Positions 15,944 to 21,399 of a stretch of 21,399 bases of DNA are shown piece by piece. The notes below the pieces were generated by a model, which made no database searches, was not told the DNA's origin, and saw nothing but the letters and a program-made list of their open reading frames with translations. The stretch comes from Clostridia bacterium (GTDB lineage Bacteria; Bacillota_A; Clostridia; Oscillospirales; Acutalibacteraceae). Positions within the stretch are counted from its first letter, which is position 1; each line of letters opens with the position of its first letter. The translations under genes and the position numbers were made by a program. The DNA lies in contig RZYX01000029.1 in NCBI GenBank assembly GCA_009930155.1, positions 1-21,399 on the forward strand, written 5' to 3'.

Positions 15944-16194
15944 ATTTTTGTCTTAAATAAATCTACATGTTTAGTTTGACTTTGTTCTACTATTTTTTCA
16001 ATTATTTTCAATATCTTTGTATTTTAAAATAAAAACATATTATTTTTTGAGATTTTTTATAAATCAATTTATCTATAATTTGTATGCGCGCTATTGACAA
16101 CAACTATATATTGTGCTATTGTGTGATTGTAAAGATAATTTATTTATTCAAAGTCCATTCTATCGGACCTTAGTAATTTTATCGAACATTTGTA
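15944..16194. other. AT-rich intergenic region ahead of the SOS gene
   Basis: No ORF with a ribosome site is seen. TTGACA (16094-16099) followed after 17 bp by TATTGT (16117-16122) is a possible upstream promoter on the plus strand. CGAACATTTGTA (16183-16194) resembles a degenerate LexA half-box just before the -35 of the SOS promoter. Both are weak matches. Confidence 0.35.
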
Positions 16195-16223
16195 TTGACA
16201 AGCGGGTTTAATATGTCTATAAT
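16195..16223 (+). promoter_or_regulatory. Consensus promoter of the SOS membrane-protein gene
   Basis: Perfect TTGACA (16195-16200) and TATAAT (16218-16223) with a 17-bp spacer. Transcription would start near 16230, inside the LexA palindrome. Spacer and operator placement are the same as at 853-903. Confidence 0.8.
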
Positions 16224-16227
16224 ATAG

Positions 16228-16251
16228 ATGTTGGAACAAATGTTCCAACAT
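16228..16251 (+). promoter_or_regulatory. LexA (SOS) operator, 24-bp palindrome
   Basis: ATGTTGGAACA and TGTTCCAACAT are perfect 11-bp arms around AA. The core GAACAAATGTTC (16234-16245) fits the Gram-positive LexA box GAAC-N4-GTTC. It covers the expected transcription start, so LexA would repress the gene until DNA damage. Confidence 0.75.
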
Positions 16252-16272
16252 GATTTTAGGAGGTATTTTAAC

Positions 16273-16530
16273 ATGGGAACAACTTTTATTTTTAAAACTT
16301 TTTTAGAGATTTCTTTAGTCCTTATTTTAGTTTGGGGATTTGCTAATGAAGATAAAATTATTGATTTTGAGGATAAATTTGCATGGCTTGTTGCTGCATA
16401 TATCCGCAAGGTCAAGAGAAACAAAGCTATAAAAAAACGCCAACAGTTAATTTACAATACAAGTTTTAATACAATTTCAAATGTGAATACAAAAAAGATT
16501 GTGTATCACACATCTGACAATGTAGCATAA
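16273..16530 (+). CDS. SOS-controlled small single-pass membrane protein
   Basis: Protein of 85 aa. The ATG at 16273 has AGGAGG upstream and lies after the expected transcription start; an in-frame ATG at 16228 lies inside the operator and is rejected. Residues 6-23 are a transmembrane helix (FKTFLEISLVLILVWGF). An acidic stretch follows (NEDKIIDFEDKF), then an amphipathic segment and a strongly basic stretch (RKVKRNKAIKKRQ, about 45-57), then a polar tail. No LysM or other known domain is seen. The family is not recognised. Small LexA-controlled membrane proteins in other bacteria (YneA, SidA, DivS) block cell division and TisB depolarises the membrane; a similar role is a guess from size, topology and control. 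Confidence 0.7.
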   Translation: MGTTFIFKTFLEISLVLILVWGFANEDKIIDFEDKFAWLVAAYIRKVKRNKAIKKRQQLIYNTSFNTISNVNTKKIVYHTSDNVA

Positions 16531-16597
16531 TGCTATTTTATTTAAGCTACTATTTTAATTTAATATTGTTGTGTTATTTTTCTTTAAACTCAATTTT

Positions 16598-16623
16598 AAG
16601 GGCAGGTTTTATACCTGTCCTTT
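16598..16623 (+). terminator. Terminator after the SOS gene
   Basis: AAGGGCAGGT and ACCTGTCCTT form a 10-bp stem (one G-U pair) around five bases, followed by TTTCTTT. It ends the SOS transcript about 70 bp after the stop codon. Confidence 0.7.
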
Positions 16624-16655
16624 CTTTGTTCTTAGCTTGTTATATATATGTCAAC

Positions 16656-16685
16656 TTGACAATCACACCCTTTTTTTGGTATCAT
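16656..16685 (+). promoter_or_regulatory. Promoter of the pseudokinase gene
   Basis: TTGACA (16656-16661) is followed after 18 bp by TATCAT (16680-16685). The leader to the ATG at 16797 would be about 105 nt long, with no stem-loop that stands out. Confidence 0.55.
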
Positions 16686-16796
16686 ATCTTAAAATTATTT
16701 TTACTATATATATTAATGTATATAACATATGAGAAAATACTGACCTACACGCAACATAGATTCACTGTGTTCGTGCCAAAATAGGAGAGATATATA

Positions 16797-18470
16797 ATGC
16801 ATAATTATGATAATCTTTGTATGAATTGTATGCGTGAGATTATTGACCCTGCAATGCAATGCCCTCACTGTGGATTTCACAACGATTCTCCCCAGCTTGC
16901 ACCATATTTGCAAATGCGTACACTTGTTGCCAACAGATATCTTGTTGGTAAACTTTTAGAATATAACGGCGACGGCGCAACCTATATGGCTTGGGACATT
17001 GAGCGTAAAGCACCTGTAACTATAAGGGAATTTTTACCTGATGCCATTGCAACTCGAAAAGAAGACAGCACCGAGATTGAAGTCACACCTGGATATGATG
17101 TTTCTTTTAGAGATTGCTTACAAAGCTTTTTAGATTTATGGAGAAAACTTGCAAGAATGCGTGGCCTTTCTGCACTAATTCTTGTTATTGATATCGTTGA
17201 GGACAATGGAACAGCCTATGCTATTTCTGAGTATATGGAAAGCATTACACTTAGAGAATATTTATTGGCTAGTAAAACGGGCTATCTTTCGTGGCCTGAA
17301 ACTCGAACATTGTTTATGCCTGTTTTATCTACTCTTGCCACACTTCATTCTGCTGGAATAATCCACAGAGGAATCTCTCCCACCACCCTTATAATTGGCA
17401 AAGACAAAAAAATGCGTATTTCAGGATTTAGCATTTGGCAGGCTCGTGCCTCTTGGGGTGACCTTAACTTTCAGCTTTTTGCAGGATATGCAGCTATTGA
17501 GCAATATGGGTTTGAAGGACAGCAAGGCTCATGGACAGATATCTATGCTTTTGCGGCTGTTTTATATAGAACTCTTATTGGCAGCACCCCACTGGAAGCA
17601 ACTACAAGAGTTACAAATGATAAAATGATGGTTCCTGGAAAGTTTGCAGAGCAACTTCCAGCTTATGTTATAAATGCACTTATTAACGCATTACAAATTT
17701 TACCAGAGGATAGAACAAGAACTGTTGAGCAGTTTCGTGCAGAGCTTTCAGCATCCCCTACTGTTACTGTTAACGGTGCCGAATATATGGAATCTCACAC
17801 AAACCCTATAACCTCAAGGCGTGCAGAACCTATAAAGCCAAAACCTAATCAACCACATAAAAATACGAATAAGAAGCCAAATAAAAAAACTTCCCTTTCT
17901 GTTGGCATTAGGGCAGCTTTAATTGTTTTAAGCATTGGACTTATTATTTTTGCTATTCTTTTTTCAACAATTTTTAGAGATCATATTGTTTCAAATGGAG
18001 AAGAAAATAACATCGTATCTGTTTCAACCGAAACAATGGTTGAAGTGCCTAATTTTGTAAATCGCACATACTCTATTGTTTCTAACGAGAGAGCATACAA
18101 AACAAACTTCGTTTTAAAAAAAGAAGAACAATATAGTAGTACTGTTAAGACTGGATATATAATCTCGCAAAATGTAGACCCTGGTAAACAAGTTTTAATC
18201 GGTACCCAAATTGAACTTGTTGTTAGCCTTGGTATTGAGCAAATTCAATTTATTGATGTATTAGGAAAGAACTATGAAGAAGCTTCACAAGAGCTTACTA
18301 ACATTGGTTTTAAGTGTAACAAGATTAACAAGATTAACACTGGTGACCACAATTCAAACACTATTGCTGCTGTAAACTTGATAGTCGGAGAAAAGTATGA
18401 TAAAGATACAACTGTTGTTTTGCAGGTTTGGACTGATAACGCAACAACAACAAGCCAACCAGCTGAATAG
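16797..18470 (+). CDS. Zinc-ribbon, PASTA-bearing Ser/Thr kinase-like protein, probably a pseudokinase
   Basis: Protein of 557 aa, ATG at 16797 with AGGAGA about 8 nt upstream. A zinc ribbon (C8, C11, C22, C25) is followed by a Hanks-type kinase fold (about 45-318), a Lys/Pro linker, one membrane helix (369-393) and two PASTA repeats outside (about 413-478 and 481-547). The fold keeps FAGYAAIEQYGFEG and WTDIYAFAAVLYR, but the key residues are changed: the VAIK lysine is Arg77 (VTIR), HRD is HRG (190-192), the catalytic-loop Asn is Thr197 and DFG reads GFS (210-212). Phosphotransfer is therefore unlikely. PASTA repeats bind muropeptides or lipid II in PrkC-type kinases, so it may be a wall sensor or scaffold. 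Confidence 0.85.
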   Translation: MHNYDNLCMNCMREIIDPAMQCPHCGFHNDSPQLAPYLQMRTLVANRYLVGKLLEYNGDGATYMAWDIERKAPVTIREFLPDAIATRKEDSTEIEVTPGYDVSFRDCLQSFLDLWRKLARMRGLSALILVIDIVEDNGTAYAISEYMESITLREYLLASKTGYLSWPETRTLFMPVLSTLATLHSAGIIHRGISPTTLIIGKDKKMRISGFSIWQARASWGDLNFQLFAGYAAIEQYGFEGQQGSWTDIYAFAAVLYRTLIGSTPLEATTRVTNDKMMVPGKFAEQLPAYVINALINALQILPEDRTRTVEQFRAELSASPTVTVNGAEYMESHTNPITSRRAEPIKPKPNQPHKNTNKKPNKKTSLSVGIRAALIVLSIGLIIFAILFSTIFRDHIVSNGEENNIVSVSTETMVEVPNFVNRTYSIVSNERAYKTNFVLKKEEQYSSTVKTGYIISQNVDPGKQVLIGTQIELVVSLGIEQIQFIDVLGKNYEEASQELTNIGFKCNKINKINTGDHNSNTIAAVNLIVGEKYDKDTTVVLQVWTDNATTTSQPAE

Positions 18471-18481
18471 AACTTAAACGA

Positions 18482-18514
18482 AAACCCACCCGTAAAAACG
18501 GGTGGGTTTCTTTT
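18482..18514. terminator. Strong bidirectional terminator
   Basis: AAACCCACCCG and CGGGTGGGTTT form a perfect 11-bp stem around TAAAAA. It is followed on the plus strand by TTTCTTTTG and on the minus strand by TTTTCGTTT, so it can end both the pseudokinase gene and the convergent ABC-permease operon. Confidence 0.85.
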
Positions 18515-18558
18515 GTTTTCTGCACATTAAACAGTTTACATTTAATTAAAATTATTTT

Positions 18559-19806
18559 TTATTCTCTTCTCAATGCTTCTATTGGTGGCATTTTAGCTGC
18601 CTTTCGTGCAGGATATATTCCAAAAAATATTCCAATAGCACTTGAAAAACCAACAGCTATCAATATTGTTAAGATTTGCATTTTTACAGGAACCCCGATA
18701 TATGATGAAACTGCATATGAAAGTCCAAATCCAAGTCCCATTCCAATTATCCCGCCTATAAGGCAAATTATTACAGATTCAGTAAGGAACTGTAATAGTA
18801 TTGTTCCTGTTCGTGCTCCCAGAGCCTTTCTGATACCTATTTCACGTGTTCTCTCAGTTACCGAGACCATCATTATATTCATTACTCCAATGCCACCTAC
18901 AATAAGGGAAATGGCTCCTACCGCACTAATGAATGCCGTGAAAACATTTATTACTGTATCAAGCAAGTCAACCATAGTTGCCATATTTTGAGCAGAGTAT
19001 ACCTCTCTGTCAAAATTATTATGACGAGAATAAAGCAAATCTACAGCTATCTCTCCCGCCTTATCTAAATCTTCAACATTCTTTGTCGTTATATAACAGT
19101 TGGTAATCTCTGAATGTTCGCTGTTTTGCATAAGCGCTGTTGCAGGAACATAAAGCCTACCAAAAGCCCCGCCATCATCCTGCGAACCAACTGAACCCAT
19201 CATTGACGAAAGGGCACTAGAGTTACCCATTGCCTCGCTAACTTTTAAAAGGCATACACCAACAATCTTAAAACTAACTGTATTGTCATTTATAATTGCA
19301 TCTATAGACTTGCCAACTACATTCTCTGTTCCAAAAAATGATTTTGCAGCATCACTATCAATAACAGCAACATATCTCTGTGATTCATACTCGTACTTGC
19401 TAAAAAATCTTCCGTGTATAATTTTGGTTCCTATGATTTTTTCCATATCTTCATTTGAACCCATAACCATTCCAAACCCTGATATTTCCTGTGTTGATAT
19501 TGTTGCAAAATCCGTAATCATTGGAGATGCATATTCTATCATATCATTATTTCGCAGCGTTTCAACATCATCATCTGTTATACTATCGCCAGATATTGAG
19601 TCGCCTGTTTTTACTGTAATATTAACCGACTGACCGCCAATGGCTCTTATCATATTTACTATATAATCTTTACTACTGTTACCAATTGTAATTATTGATA
19701 TTACTGAAGCAACACCAATTATTATACCGAGCATTGTAAGAAAAGCGCGCATTTTATTACTCTTGATACTATAAATCGCTATCCTTATATTTTCTGAAAT
19801 ATTCAA
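18559..19806 (-). CDS. MacB/FtsX-type ABC transporter permease
   Basis: Protein of 415 aa, started at the TTG at 19806, which overlaps the adaptor stop (TTGA); GGGTGAG lies upstream. A first membrane helix (about 20-42) is preceded by NIRIAIYSIKSNKMRAFLTM and followed by a MacB-type extracytoplasmic domain (to about 275). Three more helices complete the FtsX domain, with ERTREIGIRKALGA between them and the end PARKAAKMPPIEALRRE, both family marks. Such permeases work with an ATPase and a membrane-fusion-like adaptor to export peptides, lipids or drugs. The ATPase gene is not between adaptor and permease, nor elsewhere in this window. Confidence 0.92.
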   Translation of the reverse strand: MNISENIRIAIYSIKSNKMRAFLTMLGIIIGVASVISIITIGNSSKDYIVNMIRAIGGQSVNITVKTGDSISGDSITDDDVETLRNNDMIEYASPMITDFATISTQEISGFGMVMGSNEDMEKIIGTKIIHGRFFSKYEYESQRYVAVIDSDAAKSFFGTENVVGKSIDAIINDNTVSFKIVGVCLLKVSEAMGNSSALSSMMGSVGSQDDGGAFGRLYVPATALMQNSEHSEITNCYITTKNVEDLDKAGEIAVDLLYSRHNNFDREVYSAQNMATMVDLLDTVINVFTAFISAVGAISLIVGGIGVMNIMMVSVTERTREIGIRKALGARTGTILLQFLTESVIICLIGGIIGMGLGFGLSYAVSSYIGVPVKMQILTILIAVGFSSAIGIFFGIYPARKAAKMPPIEALRRE

Positions 19807-21272
19807 TGTGACTCACCCACATATACTTTGGCACCATTTTGCATATCGTTTGAAAGATTTTTTACAATTTTATCTCCCTTTTTGAGACCTGACTTTATTT
19901 CATAATATTCATCTGAAGATATGCCTATTTCCACTATCTTTTTACTTACTGTTTTTTCTTTTTCGTTATATACAAATACATACTTTTCCACTGCATCGCC
20001 TTGCAATGACTCTATTGGAACTAGCAATGCATCTTTAGATTCATCAACTTTAACCATAAGCTTTGCATCAAATCCAACAATTAAATTCTCATCTGGATTT
20101 TTTATCGCAACCTTTGCTGAAAGTGTGTTTGATGATTTAGATGCGCCACCTGTAAGAGCTGAAATTCCAGACGAACTGCTCTGTGCTTTTGCGCTTATAT
20201 AACTTACATACCCTTCATAATCAAAAGAAAGAAAAGTTACTGTTGAAGGCATATCTAATTTTATTCTCTGCGAATCGTATTTGCCTAGATTAAAAGTTAC
20301 GCAATAATCATTGTAATTGTCTACAACCAACCCAACACCTTTATTGGAATTTTGGGAAGAAGCTAACTGCTGTGCTATTTCACTAGCATTAAGATCTTGT
20401 GATTCTGAAAGTCCAGCAAGAATCGAAAGAATATCCTGATTATCAACATCTTGTGATGGCTTATAAACATAAGTCTCACCAAGAACTATGTTTATTTCTG
20501 AAACAACTCCATTAGACTTAGCTATCCAGCCTTTATCAAGCTCTGCCTTTTGAGCTTTTATTTCATCAAGTGATTCTTTTGAAGAATCCGCAACATTTTT
20601 ATATGTTTCAATCAATGTACTTGAAGTACCTGTGCCAATCATACTCTTTTGTGACTCAAGTAGCGAAATCTGAAGTTCTATTCTTCTGAGTTGTGCCTGA
20701 GGTGAGGAATCTTCAGAAGCTGTTGAATCAATTTGGGATAAAATTTCTTGAACCTGTTCTTGTGTTAGAGATGAGCCAGCACCACCCGCATCATCAATAA
20801 TTGCTCTTAATTCTTCTTCCGTCATAACAGACTCAGTCGTGGTTGTAGATGAAGTGTCCCCTACTTGTTCACGCAGTGGTTGTGCTGTCGCCTCTAGCTG
20901 AGCTATTTGATTTTCAATATCCTCTTTTTGTGTCTTTGCACTGCTCACCGAGTTTACACTAGTATTATATCTTAAAAGTGCTTCATTATATTCTTTTTGC
21001 TTTTCTTGAATCAGTGGCAAAGCACCTGAAGTGTCAAATTTTGCAAGGACTTGCCCTTCTTGCACACTATCATTAAGTTTAACATTAAGTTCGGTCACCT
21101 TTACGCCATCCAAAATGATATAAGATTCCTGAGAACCTGATTCTATAACAGCTGTAGTTTCATAATAATCTGAAATGTCACCTGTTTTAACCTCTACGAC
21201 ATCAATTTTTGTGCCCTTATCAGACAGGCGGACATAAAGGAATATTCCGAGTAAAACAACAATCACTAACAC
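19803..21272 (-). CDS. Efflux ABC transporter adaptor (HlyD/MacA-like), 5' end lost to an IS element
   Basis: As read, 489 aa from a GTG at 21272 with no ribosome site. The frame stays open upstream for 15 more codons (KPSNKKFVKAFWI, a plausible native N-terminal region) and then meets a stop at 21318-21320 inside an IS30 end, so the native start codon and promoter have probably been separated from it. One membrane helix lies at the N-terminus; the rest is outside. A biotinyl-lipoyl-like half-domain (about 30-75), a Gln/Ser/Glu-rich coiled-coil region (about 75-235) and a barrel-like C-terminal part (about 310-480) fit a MacA-type adaptor. It overlaps the permease start by 4 bp. Expression after the insertion is uncertain. 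Confidence 0.85.
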   Translation of the reverse strand: MLVIVVLLGIFLYVRLSDKGTKIDVVEVKTGDISDYYETTAVIESGSQESYIILDGVKVTELNVKLNDSVQEGQVLAKFDTSGALPLIQEKQKEYNEALLRYNTSVNSVSSAKTQKEDIENQIAQLEATAQPLREQVGDTSSTTTTESVMTEEELRAIIDDAGGAGSSLTQEQVQEILSQIDSTASEDSSPQAQLRRIELQISLLESQKSMIGTGTSSTLIETYKNVADSSKESLDEIKAQKAELDKGWIAKSNGVVSEINIVLGETYVYKPSQDVDNQDILSILAGLSESQDLNASEIAQQLASSQNSNKGVGLVVDNYNDYCVTFNLGKYDSQRIKLDMPSTVTFLSFDYEGYVSYISAKAQSSSSGISALTGGASKSSNTLSAKVAIKNPDENLIVGFDAKLMVKVDESKDALLVPIESLQGDAVEKYVFVYNEKEKTVSKKIVEIGISSDEYYEIKSGLKKGDKIVKNLSNDMQNGAKVYVGESH

Positions 21273-21308
21273 AATCCAAAATGCTTTAACAAACTTTTTG
21301 TTTGACGG

Positions 21309-21399
21309 TTTGTCAAGTCAAGTGCGACACTTCGTGTAAAAACATTTGAATTGGTGATTTCCATCCTAAACATTTTCTTGGTCTGTTATTAAGGAGGAA
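21309..21399 (-). mobile_element. End of an IS30-family insertion sequence (rest beyond the window)
   Basis: The transposase C-terminus and a terminal sequence containing GTCAAGTCAAGTGCGACACTT lie at the right edge. The boundary with the adaptor gene is estimated near 21309-21312, because the sequence to the left still reads as adaptor. The matching inverted repeat and the target duplication lie outside the window. Confidence 0.6.
21313..21399 (-). CDS. IS30-family transposase, C-terminal fragment
   Basis: The last 28 codons are visible, ending in TGA at 21313-21315. The reading LNNRPRKCLGWKSPIQMF is the C-terminal signature of IS30-family DDE transposases (compare N-RPRK-LG--TP-E-F). This transposase would catalyse movement of the element. 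The gene continues past the window edge, so its completeness cannot be judged. Its reading frame differs from that of the adaptor, and it points into the adaptor gene on the same strand. Confidence 0.8.
   Translation of the reverse strand, partial: FLLNNRPRKCLGWKSPIQMFLHEVSHLT

Noticed and set aside
16228..16272. ATG at 16228 as start of the SOS gene (100 aa)
   Set aside because: The codon is within the LexA operator and upstream of the expected transcription start; the ATG at 16273 has AGGAGG before it.
16530..16784. Hydrophobic 84-aa plus-strand frame directly after the SOS gene
   Set aside because: It has no ribosome site, its start overlaps the stop of the SOS gene, and it contains both the terminator at 16598-16623 and the promoter at 16656-16685.
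18320..18345. Short tandem repeat AACAAGATT within the pseudokinase gene
   Set aside because: It is two adjacent copies that encode a small N-K-I repeat in the second PASTA domain; too short to mean more.
1..21399. CRISPR arrays, tRNA and rRNA genes
   Set aside because: No evenly spaced direct repeats were seen, and no cloverleaf or rRNA signature was recognised on either strand.

Overview
The window is AT-rich (roughly one third G+C by eye). Its spacing, Shine-Dalgarno sites (AAGGAG/GGAGG), sigma-A promoters (TTGACA, 17-18 bp, TATAAT) and protein families fit a low-G+C Gram-positive of the class Clostridia, most likely Oscillospiraceae/Ruminococcaceae-like. That placement is an inference from protein style, because no rRNA or tRNA is present.

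Layout from left to right. (1) 1-1043: a small membrane protein whose last residues look like the end of a PP2C/SpoIIE phosphatase, then an isolated consensus promoter with a LexA box that leads within about 75 nt into a terminator. (2) 1044-3395, minus strand: a lemA and DUF2207 membrane-protein operon. (3) 3500-5792, plus strand: a compact phage-type lysis cassette, made of a sigma-region-4/XRE two-domain regulator, a GH25 + LysM endolysin, a phage membrane protein and a Hol44-type holin, with no other phage genes. (4) 5941-8170, minus strand: three membrane proteins, two with zinc ribbons. (5) 8308-11368: two CDP-glycerol/teichoic-acid-type glycerophosphotransferases that converge on a shared terminator. 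(6) 11505-15898, plus strand: a DUF421/YetF protein, then a housekeeping group obgE, mrnC, yitT-family and yebC, with two RNA-like stem-loops ahead of obgE. (7) 16195-16623: a second LexA-controlled promoter driving an 85-aa single-pass membrane protein. (8) 16797-18470: a zinc-ribbon, PASTA-bearing Ser/Thr pseudokinase that has lost the main catalytic residues. (9) 18559-21272, minus strand: a MacB-type permease and its adaptor without an ATPase gene in view. The adaptor's native 5' end is cut off by the end of an IS30-family element at the right edge of the window.

How it fits together: most of the window concerns the cell envelope (teichoic-acid polymerisation, a PASTA protein, lysis enzymes, an export system, several small membrane proteins), interleaved with ribosome and RNA housekeeping genes. 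The most unusual parts are the two SOS promoters of identical geometry about 15 kb apart (one for a small membrane protein, one for a very short transcript), the stand-alone lysis cassette with its own regulator, the degenerate kinase, and the IS30 insertion at the adaptor gene.
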